Of a DNA stretch of 64,000 bases, positions 11,224 to 20,827 are shown piece after piece (the stretch's first letter is position 1; every line of letters starts with the position of its first letter). Position numbers and translations under genes: made by a program. Source of the DNA: Pseudomonas sp. RIT-PI-AD (GTDB lineage: Bacteria; Pseudomonadota; Gammaproteobacteria; Pseudomonadales; Pseudomonadaceae); assembly GCF_025642785.1 (NCBI RefSeq), contig NZ_JANZKU010000015.1:1-64000 (forward strand), written 5' to 3'. Below the pieces are notes generated by a model that saw only the letters and a list, made by a program, of their open reading frames with translations, made no database searches and was not told the origin of the DNA.

Positions 11224-13146
11224 ATGAGTATTTTCAGCCACTTCCAACAACGCTTCGAAGCGACCCGCCAGGAGGAACTGTCCCTTCAGGAATACCTGGA
11301 CCTGTGCAAACAGGACCGTAGCGCCTATGCCACTGCGCCCGAGCGCATGCTGATGGCCATCGGCGAACCCGAGCTGCTGGACACGTCCGTCAACTCGCGG
11401 TTGTCACGCATCTTTTCCAACAAGGTGATCCGTCGCTACCCGGCGTTCGCCGACTTCCACGGCATGGAAGAGTGCATCGACCAGATCGTGTCCTACTTCC
11501 GTCACGCCGCCCAAGGCCTGGAGGAAAAGAAACAGATTCTTTACCTGCTCGGCCCGGTGGGCGGCGGTAAGTCCTCCCTGGCGGAAAAACTCAAGCAACT
11601 GATCGAGAAGGTCCCCTTCTACGCGATCAAGGGCTCCCCGGTCTTCGAATCCCCCCTGGGACTGTTCAACCCGACCGAAGACGGCGAGATTCTCGAGGAG
11701 GACTACGGCATCCCGCGTCGCTACCTCTCCACCATCATGTCGCCCTGGGCGACCAAGCGCCTGGCGGAGTTCGGCGGCGACATCAGCCAGTTCCGCGTGG
11801 TGAAGCTGTACCCCTCGATCCTCAACCAGATCGCCGTGGCCAAGACCGAGCCGGGCGACGAGAACAACCAGGACATCTCCGCCCTGGTGGGCAAGGTGGA
11901 TATCCGCAAGCTCGAGGAATTCCCGCAGAACGACGCCGACGCCTACAGCTATTCCGGCGCGCTGTGTCGGGCCAACCAGGGCCTGATGGAATTCGTCGAG
12001 ATGTTCAAGGCGCCGATCAAGGTACTCCACCCCTTGCTCACGGCCACCCAGGAAGGCAACTACAACAGCACCGAAGGCCTGGGCGCGATCCCGTTCAACG
12101 GCATCCTGCTCGCCCACTCCAACGAATCGGAATGGCACACCTTCCGCAACAACAAGAACAACGAGGCGTTCATCGACCGGATCTACATCGTCAAGGTGCC
12201 TTACTGCCTGCGCGTGTCCGACGAAATCCGCATCTACGACAAGTTGCTGATCAACAGCTCCCTGGCCAACGCCCACTGCGCGCCCGATACCCTGAAGATG
12301 CTGGCGCAGTTCTCCGCACTGTCCCGTCTGAAGGAGCCGGAGAACTCCAACATCTACTCGAAAATGCGCGTCTACGATGGCGAGAACCTCAAGGATACCG
12401 ACCCCAAGGCCAAGTCGATCCAGGAATACCGGGACACCGCCGGCGTGGACGAAGGCATGAACGGCCTCTCCACCCGCTTCGCGTTCAAGATCCTCTCCAA
12501 GGTGTTCAACTTCGATCCCCACGAAGTGGCCGCCAACCCCGTGCACCTGCTCTACGTGCTCGAGCAACAGATCGAGCAGGAGCAGTTCCCCGCCGAGGTG
12601 CGCGAGCGCTACCTGCGCTACATCAAGGAATACCTGGCGCCGCGCTACATCGAGTTCATCGGCAAGGAAATCCAGACCGCCTACCTCGAGTCCTACAGCG
12701 AGTACGGGCAGAACATCTTCGATCGCTACGTGTTGTACGCCGACTTCTGGATCCAGGATCAGGAATACCGCGACCCGGAAACCGGCGAGATCCTCAACCG
12801 CGTGGCCCTCAACGAGGAACTGGAGAAGATCGAGAAACCGGCCGGCATCAGCAATCCGAAGGATTTCCGCAACGAGATCGTCAACTTCGTGTTGCGCGCC
12901 CGCGCCAACAACAACGGCAAGAACCCCACCTGGCTCAGCTACGAGAAGCTGCGCGTCGTGATCGAAAAGAAAATGTTCTCCAACACGGAAGACCTGCTGC
13001 CGGTCATCAGCTTCAACGCCAAGGGCAGCAAGGACGAGCAACAGAAACACAACGACTTCGTCCGGCGCATGGTCGAGCGCGGCTACACCGAGAAGCAGGT
13101 CCGCCTGCTGTCCGAGTGGTACCTGCGGGTGCGCAAATCGCAATAA
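11224..13146 (+). CDS. prkA: PrkA/YeaG family serine protein kinase
   Basis: 640 aa, the usual size. An AAA-type N-terminal half carries the Walker A GPVGGGKSS near residue 110. The C-terminal half is the PrkA kinase-like domain. Homologues (YeaG in E. coli, PrkA in Bacillus) are induced in stationary phase and nutrient stress. Kinase activity was reported, and an AAA-protease-like role has been argued for the Bacillus protein. It is the first gene of prkA-yeaH-ycgB. GAGGTGAC precedes the ATG. Confidence 0.95.
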   Translation: MSIFSHFQQRFEATRQEELSLQEYLDLCKQDRSAYATAPERMLMAIGEPELLDTSVNSRLSRIFSNKVIRRYPAFADFHGMEECIDQIVSYFRHAAQGLEEKKQILYLLGPVGGGKSSLAEKLKQLIEKVPFYAIKGSPVFESPLGLFNPTEDGEILEEDYGIPRRYLSTIMSPWATKRLAEFGGDISQFRVVKLYPSILNQIAVAKTEPGDENNQDISALVGKVDIRKLEEFPQNDADAYSYSGALCRANQGLMEFVEMFKAPIKVLHPLLTATQEGNYNSTEGLGAIPFNGILLAHSNESEWHTFRNNKNNEAFIDRIYIVKVPYCLRVSDEIRIYDKLLINSSLANAHCAPDTLKMLAQFSALSRLKEPENSNIYSKMRVYDGENLKDTDPKAKSIQEYRDTAGVDEGMNGLSTRFAFKILSKVFNFDPHEVAANPVHLLYVLEQQIEQEQFPAEVRERYLRYIKEYLAPRYIEFIGKEIQTAYLESYSEYGQNIFDRYVLYADFWIQDQEYRDPETGEILNRVALNEELEKIEKPAGISNPKDFRNEIVNFVLRARANNNGKNPTWLSYEKLRVVIEKKMFSNTEDLLPVISFNAKGSKDEQQKHNDFVRRMVERGYTEKQVRLLSEWYLRVRKSQ

Positions 13147-13236
13147 AGCGGGTCAGGGTTCCGGCCCGGGCGTGACCTCGCGTCACGTCCGCCGGCTGGC
13201 CGCGACTGCAGCCTGAAGCCTGCCCGGAGGGCGCGT

Positions 13237-14508
13237 ATGAGTTATGTCATCGACCGGCGTTTGAACGGCAAGAACAAGAGCACGGTGAACCGCCAGCGCT
13301 TCCTGCGGCGGTACCGCGATCACATCAAGAAGGCGGTGGAGGAAGCCGTCAGCCGGCGCTCCATCACCGACATGGAGCATGGCGAACAGATCAGCATTCC
13401 CGGCCGCGATATCGACGAGCCGGTCCTGCACCACGGCCGCGGCGGCAAACAGACCGTGGTCCACCCCGGCAACAAGGAGTTCACCGCGGGGGAAAGCATT
13501 CCCCGTCCCCAGGGCGGGGGCGGCGGCAAGGGCAGCGGCAAGGCGAGCAACTCCGGCGAGGGGATGGATGAATTCGTCTTCCAGATCACCCAGGAGGAAT
13601 TCCTCGACTTCATGTTCGAGGATTTGGAACTGCCCAACCTGGTGAAGCGTCACCTGACCGGCAGCGACACCTTCAAGACGGTACGCGCCGGGATCAGCAA
13701 CGAAGGCAATCCCTCACGGATCAACATCATCCGCACCCTGCGCTCGGCCCATGCGCGGCGCATCGCGCTGTCCGGCAGCAGCCGCGCCAAACTGCGCGCC
13801 GCCGAAGCCGAACTGGAGCGACTGCGGCGCGAGGAGCCGGACAATTTCGGCGATATCCAGGCGATCGAGGCGGATATCGTCAAGTTGCGCGGACGCATCA
13901 AGCGGGTGCCGTTCCTCGACACCTTCGACCTGAAGTACAACCTGCTGGTGAAACAACCCAACCCCAGTTCCAAGGCGGTGATGTTCTGCCTGATGGACGT
14001 CTCCGGCTCCATGACCCAGGCGACCAAGGACATCGCCAAGCGCTTCTTCATCCTGCTCTACCTGTTCCTCAAGCGGAACTACGACAAGATCGAAGTGGTG
14101 TTCATCCGCCACCACACCAGCGCCCGCGAAGTGGACGAGGAAGAATTCTTCTACTCCCGCGAAACCGGGGGCACTATCGTGTCCAGCGCGCTCAAGCTGA
14201 TGCAGGAGATCATGGCCGAGCGCTATCCGCTCAACGAGTGGAACATCTACGCGGCCCAGGCCTCCGACGGCGACAACTGGAACGACGACTCGCCCATCTG
14301 CCGGGACATCCTGATCAAGCAGATCATGCCGTTCGTGCAGTACTACACCTATGTCGAAATCACCCCGCGGGAACACCAGGCGCTCTGGTTCGAGTACGAG
14401 CAGGTGAGCGAAGCCTTCTCCGAGACCTTCGCCCAGCAGCAACTGGTCTCGGCGGGAGACATCTACCCGGTATTCCGCGAACTCTTCCAGCGCAGGCTCG
14501 TAACATGA
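13237..14508 (+). CDS. yeaH: YeaH / DUF444 von Willebrand-like protein
   Basis: 423 aa. The N-terminus ([24 protein letters not shown]) and the metal-binding DVSGSM loop of a vWA-like domain identify DUF444. A low-complexity [10 protein letters not shown] linker lies at about residues 90-102. In E. coli, YeaH is encoded beside the YeaG kinase and both affect survival in nitrogen stress. Its biochemical job is unknown. It lies 90 bp after prkA and overlaps ycgB by 4 bp, so the three products are probably made together. Confidence 0.93.
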   Translation: MSYVIDRRLNGKNKSTVNRQRFLRRYRDHIKKAVEEAVSRRSITDMEHGEQISIPGRDIDEPVLHHGRGGKQTVVHPGNKEFTAGESIPRPQGGGGGKGSGKASNSGEGMDEFVFQITQEEFLDFMFEDLELPNLVKRHLTGSDTFKTVRAGISNEGNPSRINIIRTLRSAHARRIALSGSSRAKLRAAEAELERLRREEPDNFGDIQAIEADIVKLRGRIKRVPFLDTFDLKYNLLVKQPNPSSKAVMFCLMDVSGSMTQATKDIAKRFFILLYLFLKRNYDKIEVVFIRHHTSAREVDEEEFFYSRETGGTIVSSALKLMQEIMAERYPLNEWNIYAAQASDGDNWNDDSPICRDILIKQIMPFVQYYTYVEITPREHQALWFEYEQVSEAFSETFAQQQLVSAGDIYPVFRELFQRRLVT

Positions 14509-16085
14509 CTTCCCAGACCGCGACGCCCCGTGACACGAAGCGCCAGCCGCTTTCCACCGGCTCGGAGTGGACCTTCGAGCTGATCCAGGCCTACGACCGC
14601 GAGATCGGCCGGATCGCCGAACGCTACGCGCTGGATACCTACCCCAACCAGATCGAGGTGATCACCGCCGAGCAGATGATGGACGCCTACGCGTCCGTGG
14701 GCATGCCGCTGGGCTACCACCACTGGTCCTACGGCAAGCATTTCCTCAGCACGGAAAAGTCCTACACCCGCGGGCAGATGGGCCTGGCCTACGAGATCGT
14801 GATCAATTCCGATCCCTGCATCGCCTACCTCATGGAAGAGAACACCATGTGCATGCAGGCGCTGGTGGTGGCCCATGCCAGCTACGGGCACAACAGCTTC
14901 TTCAAGGGTAACTACCTGTTCCGCACCTGGACCGACGCCAGCTCGATCATCGACTACCTGGTGTTCGCCAAGCAGTACATCATGCAATGCGAGGAGCGCC
15001 ACGGCATCGACGCGGTGGAGAACCTGCTGGACTCCTGCCATGCCCTGATGAACTACGGGGTGGACCGCTACAAGCGGCCCTACCCGATTTCGGCGGAGGA
15101 AGAACGGCAGCGGCAGAAGGATCGAGAGGAACACCTGCAACGGCAGATCAACGACCTCTGGCGCACCATCCCGAAGAGCGCCGACCGCCGCGACGAGAGG
15201 AACGCCAAGCGCTTCCCCGCCGAACCCCAGGAGAACATCCTCTACTTCATCGAGAAGCACGCGCCGCTGCTGGAGCCCTGGCAGCGCGAGGTGGTGCGCA
15301 TCGTGCGCAAGATCGCGCAGTACTTCTATCCGCAACGCCAGACCCAGGTGATGAACGAGGGCTGGGCGACCTTCTGGCACTACACCCTGATGAACGACCT
15401 GTACGACGAGGGCCTGGTCACCGACGGCTTCATGCTCGAATTCCTCCAGTCCCACACCAGCGTGATCTACCAGCCGGGCTTCGACAGCCCGTACTACAGC
15501 GGCATCAACCCCTATACCCTGGGGTTCGCCATGTACGGCGACATCCGCCGCATCTGCGAGAAGCCCACCGAGGAAGACAGGCGCTGGTTCCCGGACATCG
15601 CCGGCAGCGATTGGTTGTCCACCCTGAAATTCGCCATGAGCAGCTTCAAGGATGAGAGTTTCATCCTGCAATTCCTCTCGCCCAAGGTGATCCGCGACCT
15701 CAAGTTGTTCAGCATCCTCGACGACGACCAGAAGGATAACCTGCTGGTACCGGCCATCCACGACGAAGAGGGTTACCGGGTCATCCGCGAGCTGCTCGCG
15801 GCGCAATACAACCTCGGCAATCGCGAGCCCAACGTGCAGATCTGGAACGTGGATCGTCGCGGCGACCGCTCGCTGACCCTGCGTCACCAGCAGCACGACC
15901 GCAAGCCGCTGGGCGAATCCACCGAGGAGGTGCTGAAACATCTGCATCGGCTATGGGGGTTCGACATCCACCTGGAGGTGGTGCAGGGCGACACCCTCAT
16001 CGGCGCGCATCATGTCCCGCCTCGGGGCGAGCGCGGCGAAGACGGCGAGTACCCCCGCCTGGACCTGGTGATCCCGCCCATCTGA
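14505..16085 (+). CDS. ycgB: SpoVR family protein YcgB
   Basis: 526 aa. The SpoVR family is recognised from the conserved central stretch with [14 protein letters not shown] and the later FASYHGNS-like segment [15 protein letters not shown]. In Bacillus, SpoVR influences spore cortex formation. In non-sporulating Gammaproteobacteria the gene forms an operon with the kinase yeaG and yeaH, exactly as here, and its function is not known. The ATG at 14505 overlaps the yeaH stop (ATGA). An open frame continues upstream but runs inside yeaH and is not coding. Confidence 0.94.
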   Translation: MTSQTATPRDTKRQPLSTGSEWTFELIQAYDREIGRIAERYALDTYPNQIEVITAEQMMDAYASVGMPLGYHHWSYGKHFLSTEKSYTRGQMGLAYEIVINSDPCIAYLMEENTMCMQALVVAHASYGHNSFFKGNYLFRTWTDASSIIDYLVFAKQYIMQCEERHGIDAVENLLDSCHALMNYGVDRYKRPYPISAEEERQRQKDREEHLQRQINDLWRTIPKSADRRDERNAKRFPAEPQENILYFIEKHAPLLEPWQREVVRIVRKIAQYFYPQRQTQVMNEGWATFWHYTLMNDLYDEGLVTDGFMLEFLQSHTSVIYQPGFDSPYYSGINPYTLGFAMYGDIRRICEKPTEEDRRWFPDIAGSDWLSTLKFAMSSFKDESFILQFLSPKVIRDLKLFSILDDDQKDNLLVPAIHDEEGYRVIRELLAAQYNLGNREPNVQIWNVDRRGDRSLTLRHQQHDRKPLGESTEEVLKHLHRLWGFDIHLEVVQGDTLIGAHHVPPRGERGEDGEYPRLDLVIPPI

Positions 16086-16407
16086 CGAGCCGGTCGCCGG
16101 CCTGGACGCTTCCGGGTCGCGACCGCACGGGTTGGATGGGCCGCGCCCTGGCACAGCCGCCACGCTTTGCACGGCCTGGCGATCGGCCCAAGACGACCTC
16201 CACCATTCGTATCCATGCCCCATGAGGGAAGAACCCAGGCGCTTTCCGCTGATTCGGATGGCCAGCGGGCGCGGCAAGCCCGCAGCGGATACCTCTCGAT
16301 CCGGTCGGCGAGCGGTGGCCCGGCGGTGATTGGCCGGGGGCAGCCGGTCCAGCAGCACCGCCAAGGCCGGCTCGCCTGGAGCCGATCCCGACGTTATGCT
16401 CCGCCCC
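16086..16407. other. 322-bp intergenic stretch between ycgB and cca
   Basis: Open frames exist on both strands here, but none has a credible start, codon pattern or recognisable family, and they overlap one another. I see no terminator with a T-run. The promoter of cca must lie here, but I cannot place it. It may hold a small gene I cannot recognise. Confidence 0.4.
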
Positions 16408-17649
16408 ATGAAAAACCATCTGCATGTCTACAAGGTCGGCGGCGCCGTGCGTGATCGCCTGCTGGGTCGTCCGGTCAGCGAAACCGATTGGGTGGTGGTC
16501 GGGAGCACCGCGGAGCAGATGCTCGCGCTGGGTTTCCGTCCGGTGGGGGCCGACTTCCCGGTCTTCCTGCACCCCGAAACGGGCGAGGAATACGCCCTGG
16601 CCCGCACCGAACGCAAGAGCGGGCGCGGTTACGGCGGCTTCGTCTTCCATGCCTCGCCCGAGGTCACCCTGGAAGAAGACCTGATCCGCCGCGACCTGAC
16701 CATCAATGCCATCGCCGAAGCCGAAGACGGCCAGTTGATCGACCCCTATGGCGGCCGGGAGGACTTGCGCGGGCGCTGGCTGCGCCACGTCTCCCCCGCC
16801 TTCGCCGAGGATCCGCTACGGGTGTTGCGGGTGGCGCGCTTCGCGGCGCGCTATGCGCCCCTGGGGTTTCGGGTCGCCGACGAAACCCGGGCGCTGATGC
16901 GGCAGATCGCCGAATCCGGCGAACTGGACGCCCTGACCCCGGAGCGCAGTTGGAAGGAGGTCTCCCGCGCCCTGATGGAGCCCCGCCCGGATGTCTTCAT
17001 CCGGACCCTGCGCGACTGCGGCGCATTGGCCGCCTGGCTGCCTGAAGTGGACGCCCTGTTCGGCGCTTCGCGATCGCCCGCTGCCGAGGGGGACGCCGGC
17101 GAGTCCCTGTTGGCGGTGCTGCGTCGGTGCGCCGAACGGGAGCAGCCGCTGAACGTGCGCTGGGCCTGCTTGCTGCACGACCTCGGCCAGGGCTCGAACC
17201 CCGGGGAAGCCTCCGCGCGGCATCAAGAGCGCGAGGCGACGGGAGTCGCCCTGGTGCGGGCGGTCAACGCCCGCTGCAAGGTGCCGAGGGAATGCCAGGA
17301 ACTCTCCACGCTGATGGCCGAATATCACGCCCGCGCCCATCGGGCCTTCGAACTGGAGGCCAGCACGCTGCTGGACATGCTGCAGCGGTTCGATGTGTAC
17401 CGACGACCGCAGCGTTTCGCCGAATTCGCCGCCGCCTGCGAGATGACCGCCCACGCTCAGCCCGGCGGTGATGGGCAACCTGCCTATCCGCAGGCAGCCT
17501 ACTTGCTGGGTGCCGCCGCGGCGGCGCGCGCGGTGGCGGTGAAACCCCTGGTGGAACAGGGCCATACCGGCGCGCAGTTGGGCGAGGCGTTGCGCCTGGA
17601 GCGGCTGAAGGCGCTCGAACGCTATCGGGAAGAGGCGACTACGGGCTAG
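16408..17649 (+). CDS. cca: CCA tRNA nucleotidyltransferase with HD domain
   Basis: 413 aa. The class II nucleotidyltransferase head shows [21 protein letters not shown], and [15 protein letters not shown]. The C-terminal part holds an HD-type phosphohydrolase site (CLLHDLGQG), as in the multifunctional gammaproteobacterial enzyme. It builds and repairs the 3' CCA of tRNAs without a template. The ATG at 16408 gives the usual short N-terminus; an in-frame ATG at 16396 would add four residues. Its last 11 bp overlap the folK 3' end on the opposite strand. Confidence 0.95.
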   Translation: MKNHLHVYKVGGAVRDRLLGRPVSETDWVVVGSTAEQMLALGFRPVGADFPVFLHPETGEEYALARTERKSGRGYGGFVFHASPEVTLEEDLIRRDLTINAIAEAEDGQLIDPYGGREDLRGRWLRHVSPAFAEDPLRVLRVARFAARYAPLGFRVADETRALMRQIAESGELDALTPERSWKEVSRALMEPRPDVFIRTLRDCGALAAWLPEVDALFGASRSPAAEGDAGESLLAVLRRCAEREQPLNVRWACLLHDLGQGSNPGEASARHQEREATGVALVRAVNARCKVPRECQELSTLMAEYHARAHRAFELEASTLLDMLQRFDVYRRPQRFAEFAAACEMTAHAQPGGDGQPAYPQAAYLLGAAAAARAVAVKPLVEQGHTGAQLGEALRLERLKALERYREEATTG

Positions 17650-18175
17650 GCAAGCCCTGGCGCAAGGCCTCCGGGGTGAGGTCGCGGTCTTGCCAGTGGA
17701 AGGAAACCGGCCACAGGCGCTGTTCGATCCGGGCTTCGCGCCACAGCGCCTCGAACGGTCGGCCTTCGAGGGGATGGTCGAGGGTCGGCGCCAGCAGCGA
17801 CAAGGGCCAGAGCACGAAGGCATTACGCAGAATTTCCGCGCGCGGCAGGATCAGACCGTCGAAATTGCCCACCTGATCGCCGTACAGGAGGACGTCGATG
17901 TCCAGCGGCAGCCCCTTGCGCTGCGGCGCATAGCGGCCGTTGTCCGCCTCGATACCCTTCAGCCGGCGATCCAGCGCCGCCAGCGGCAAGTCGGTCAGGG
18001 CGGTCACCACCAGATTGTAGAAGGGTCCGCTCTTGATCCCCACCGGCTCGCTCTCGAACACCGGCGAGCAGCGCATCTCCAGAAGGAAATCGTCCAGCGC
18101 ATCGAGCCCGGCGCACAGGTGCGCGTCGCGCTCGGTATTGCTGCCGAGGCCGAGGTAAATCCTGATCAACGGCAT
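17639..18175 (-). CDS. folK: HPPK, 6-hydroxymethyl-dihydropterin pyrophosphokinase
   Basis: 178 aa. It transfers pyrophosphate from ATP to hydroxymethyl-dihydropterin in folate synthesis. Family motifs are [12 protein letters not shown] near the start, VFESEPVG, and the catalytic [11 protein letters not shown], with PHPR-type residues replaced by [16 protein letters not shown]. The start codon overlaps the folB stop by 10 bp, giving a coupled folB-folK unit. The 3' end is convergent with cca and overlaps it. Confidence 0.95.
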   Translation of the reverse strand: MPLIRIYLGLGSNTERDAHLCAGLDALDDFLLEMRCSPVFESEPVGIKSGPFYNLVVTALTDLPLAALDRRLKGIEADNGRYAPQRKGLPLDIDVLLYGDQVGNFDGLILPRAEILRNAFVLWPLSLLAPTLDHPLEGRPFEALWREARIEQRLWPVSFHWQDRDLTPEALRQGLPSP

Positions 18176-18519
18176 CCGCGCTCGATCTCCACGCCGACGC
18201 CATGGGCAGCCGGCACGGCGCCTGGCTTGGTGACCCTCAGGCGCAGCCAGGTAATCCCCTGCTCGGCCATCAGCACCGCGGCCAGGCGCTCGGCGAACGT
18301 CTCCACCAGCAGGAAGCGCGCCTCGGCGGCGAAGGTCTGGATACGCGCGCTCAGCTTCGCGTAATCCAGGGCCCGCTCCAGGTCGTCCTGTTCCGCCGCC
18401 GCGCGGTTGTCCCACGCCATCCGCAGGTCCAGGCTCAGGCACTGGCGGATGCCGCGCTCCCAGTCATAGGCACCGATGAGGGTGTCGACCTCCAGTCCCT
18501 CGATGAAAACCATGTCCAC
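18166..18519 (-). CDS. folB: Dihydroneopterin aldolase
   Basis: 117 aa from GTG 18519. FolB converts dihydroneopterin to the HPPK substrate, so its pairing with folK is functional. Motifs: FIEGLEVDTLIGAYDWER, LDYAKLS, and a C-terminal TKPGAVPAAHGVGVEIER. I chose the GTG because the family N-terminus is MDxVFIEGLEV. An ATG two codons downstream (18513) is an alternative, and a longer frame from 18564 adds residues without family support. Confidence 0.93.
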   Translation of the reverse strand: MDMVFIEGLEVDTLIGAYDWERGIRQCLSLDLRMAWDNRAAAEQDDLERALDYAKLSARIQTFAAEARFLLVETFAERLAAVLMAEQGITWLRLRVTKPGAVPAAHGVGVEIERGCR

Positions 18520-18632
18520 GTCGATCTCGTCCCCCGGCTCGCGGCACGACCCGCGCAACCGCAAGCAACGGTTTACACGGGCACGCCGACCAAGCCTAAA
18601 ATCGGGGCTCCCTCGCCCCGGAAATGGATGCC

Positions 18633-19202
18633 ATGTTCTGGCTGCTGGCGATTCTCGCCTATTTGCTCGGCTCTCTGTCCTTCGCCATCCTGCTCAGCCA
18701 TCTGTTCGGCACCGCCGATCCGCGCGCCCAGGGGTCCGGCAACCCCGGCGCCACCAACATGCTGCGCCTCGCCGGCCGGAAGCTGGCGATCCTCACCTTG
18801 CTCGGCGATCTGCTCAAGGGCCTGCTGCCGGTGCTGATCGCCTACCTGCTGGGCATGGACCTGCAACGCCAAGCCTGGGTGGGCCTCGCCGCGGTGCTCG
18901 GCCATCTGTATCCGCTGTATTTCCGCTTCCGCGGCGGCAAGGGCGTGGCCACCGCCGCCGGGATGCTGCTGGGCCTCTATCCGCCGGCCGCCCTGCTGGC
19001 GGCGTGCGCCTGGGCGCTGACCTTCCTGCTCACCCGGACCAGTTCGCTGGCATCGCTGATCGCGACGCCGCTGACCCTGCCGCTGCTGGCTTGGCAGCGC
19101 CCGGAAGCGCTGCTGCCGATGAGCGTGCTGACCGCCCTGATCGTCTGGCGGCACCGCGGCAATCTACGCGACCTGTTCGCCGGACGCGAACGGCATTTCT
19201 GA
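18633..19202 (+). CDS. plsY: Glycerol-3-phosphate acyltransferase PlsY
   Basis: 189 aa integral membrane enzyme that acylates glycerol-3-phosphate from acyl-phosphate, starting phospholipid synthesis. Hallmarks are the loops [30 protein letters not shown], and several long hydrophobic helices. The ATG at 18633 matches the usual N-terminus ([18 protein letters not shown]); an in-frame ATG at 18624 is possible. Neither has a strong Shine-Dalgarno. It is divergent from folB. Confidence 0.95.
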   Translation: MFWLLAILAYLLGSLSFAILLSHLFGTADPRAQGSGNPGATNMLRLAGRKLAILTLLGDLLKGLLPVLIAYLLGMDLQRQAWVGLAAVLGHLYPLYFRFRGGKGVATAAGMLLGLYPPAALLAACAWALTFLLTRTSSLASLIATPLTLPLLAWQRPEALLPMSVLTALIVWRHRGNLRDLFAGRERHF

Positions 19203-19237
19203 ATCGCCCGCGTGAATCGCGCTCATGCCATACCGCC

Positions 19238-20263
19238 TCAGACGGGGGGCAGGCGCTCCATTGGCCAGCGGGCCTGCACGCTGATCGCCGGGCCCTCGTG
19301 CTGGCCGGCCAGCAGGCGCTGGCAGCCGGCATAGGCGATCATCGCGCCGTTGTCGGTGCAGAAGCGCGGCCGGGCGTAGAACACCTGGCCCTGGAACTCC
19401 CCGAGCATCTTGCCGAGGGCTTCGCGCAGCGACCGGTTGGCGCTCACGCCGCCGGCGATCACCAGGCGGTTCAACCCGGTCTGTTTCAGCGCGCGCCGGC
19501 ATTTAAGGGTGAGCGTCTCGACCACCGCCCGCTCAAAGGCCAGGGCGATGTCGCAACGGGTCTGCTCGCCGTCGTCGCCCGCCTCGCGGCACTGTTGCCA
19601 GGTGTTCAAGGTGAAGGTCTTGAGCCCGCTGAAGCTGAAATCCAGGCCGGGCCGGTCGGTCATCGGCCGTGGGAAGACGAAGCGCCCCGGCGTGCCGGTT
19701 TGCGCCAGCCGGGCGATTTCCGGGCCGCCCGGGTAGTCCAGCCCGAGCAGCTTGGCGGTCTTGTCGAAGGCTTCGCCGGCCGCGTCGTCGAGTGACTCGC
19801 CCAGCAGGTGGTAACGGCCAATGCCATCCACCCGCACCAACTGGGTATGTCCACCGGACACCAGCAGGGCGACGAAGGGAAATGCCGGCGGCTGTGCCTC
19901 CAGCATCGGCGCCAGTAGATGGCCTTCCATATGGTGCACGCCAAGCGCCGGCACGCCCCAGGCGAACGCCAGCGCCTGGGCACAGGAAGCGCCCACCAGC
20001 AGCGCGCCGACCAGGCCGGGGCCGGCGGTATAGGCGACCGCCTCGATCTGCGCGGACGTCACCCCGGCATCGCCCATGACCTGGCGAATCAACGGCAGCA
20101 TGCGCTTGACGTGATCGCGTGAGGCCAGTTCGGGCACCACGCCGCCGTAGATGCGATGCAGATCGATCTGACTGAACAGCGCATCGGCCAGCAGGCCGCG
20201 CGCGCTGTCGTAGAGTGCGACACCGGTCTCGTCGCAGGAAGTTTCCAAGCCCAGCACTAGCAT
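19238..20263 (-). CDS. tsaD: tRNA N6-threonylcarbamoyladenosine transferase TsaD
   Basis: 341 aa. TsaD, with TsaB and TsaE, transfers the threonylcarbamoyl group to A37 of ANN-decoding tRNAs. The metal-binding [11 protein letters not shown] motif, the N-terminal [16 protein letters not shown], and GGHTQLV and [10 protein letters not shown] nucleotide-fold motifs are all present. It is divergent from rpsU, a common arrangement in Gammaproteobacteria, so both promoters lie in 20264-20464. Confidence 0.97.
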   Translation of the reverse strand: MLVLGLETSCDETGVALYDSARGLLADALFSQIDLHRIYGGVVPELASRDHVKRMLPLIRQVMGDAGVTSAQIEAVAYTAGPGLVGALLVGASCAQALAFAWGVPALGVHHMEGHLLAPMLEAQPPAFPFVALLVSGGHTQLVRVDGIGRYHLLGESLDDAAGEAFDKTAKLLGLDYPGGPEIARLAQTGTPGRFVFPRPMTDRPGLDFSFSGLKTFTLNTWQQCREAGDDGEQTRCDIALAFERAVVETLTLKCRRALKQTGLNRLVIAGGVSANRSLREALGKMLGEFQGQVFYARPRFCTDNGAMIAYAGCQRLLAGQHEGPAISVQARWPMERLPPV

Positions 20264-20352
20264 GGGTCGAGCCTTTTCGGCCTAGCCAATTGAGAAGGCG
20301 CGCATCATAATCGCCACCCCTCGCCCGGGCCAGCGCTTTTCGATTGAAGGCT

Positions 20353-20381
20353 TTGCATTCCAAGGCTCAAGGCGTTAACAT
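20353..20381 (+). promoter_or_regulatory. Sigma-70-type promoter of rpsU-dnaG-rpoD
   Basis: TTGCAT (20353-20358), a 17-bp spacer, then TAACAT (20376-20381) makes a good vegetative promoter. It lies 84 bp upstream of the rpsU ATG, in the position expected for the main promoter of the macromolecular-synthesis operon. It is a motif match only. Confidence 0.6.
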
Positions 20382-20464
20382 CCGCAACCCTTAAAAAGCG
20401 ACGTTCTCCCGCACCGATTGCCTGGAGACGTTCACCCCCGGTAATTAGTGAAGGTACGACCTGG

Positions 20465-20680
20465 ATGCCAGCCGTCAAAGTTAAAGAGAACGAACCCTTC
20501 GACGTAGCCCTGCGTCGCTTCAAGCGCTCCTGCGAAAAAGCCGGTGTACTTGCCGAAGTCCGCAGCCGCGAGTTCTACGAGAAACCCACCACCGAGCGCA
20601 AGCGCAAGGCAGCCGCCGCAGTCAAGCGCCACGCCAAGAAAGTCCAGCGCGAACAGCGTCGCCGCGAGCGCATGTACTGA
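20465..20680 (+). CDS. rpsU: 30S ribosomal protein S21
   Basis: 71 aa, basic, with the diagnostic [20 protein letters not shown] start and the arginine/lysine-rich tail. S21 helps the 30S subunit engage mRNA. It heads the rpsU-dnaG-rpoD operon, which links translation, replication and transcription initiation. Confidence 0.98.
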   Translation: MPAVKVKENEPFDVALRRFKRSCEKAGVLAEVRSREFYEKPTTERKRKAAAAVKRHAKKVQREQRRRERMY

Positions 20681-20707
20681 GTTACACGTCGCTTCGCTGA
20701 CACGCTA

Positions 20708-20729
20708 ACGCCCGGCCTCGGCCGGGCGT
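20708..20729 (+). terminator. Internal attenuator between rpsU and dnaG
   Basis: A 9-bp perfect stem (ACGCCCGGC/GCCGGGCGT) with a CTCG loop is followed by CGCTTTTC. It lies 28 bp after rpsU. The E. coli operon has a partial terminator at the same place that lowers dnaG expression relative to rpsU; the same role is inferred here. Confidence 0.75.
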
Positions 20730-20827
20730 CGCTTTTCGGGCATCACCTCCACTCCGCTTCGCCGCACGGCGAATGGCCGGAGTTTTCTGTTTTCCCGCGC
20801 GTACCACGGCAGTATCCTGACGCCCTT

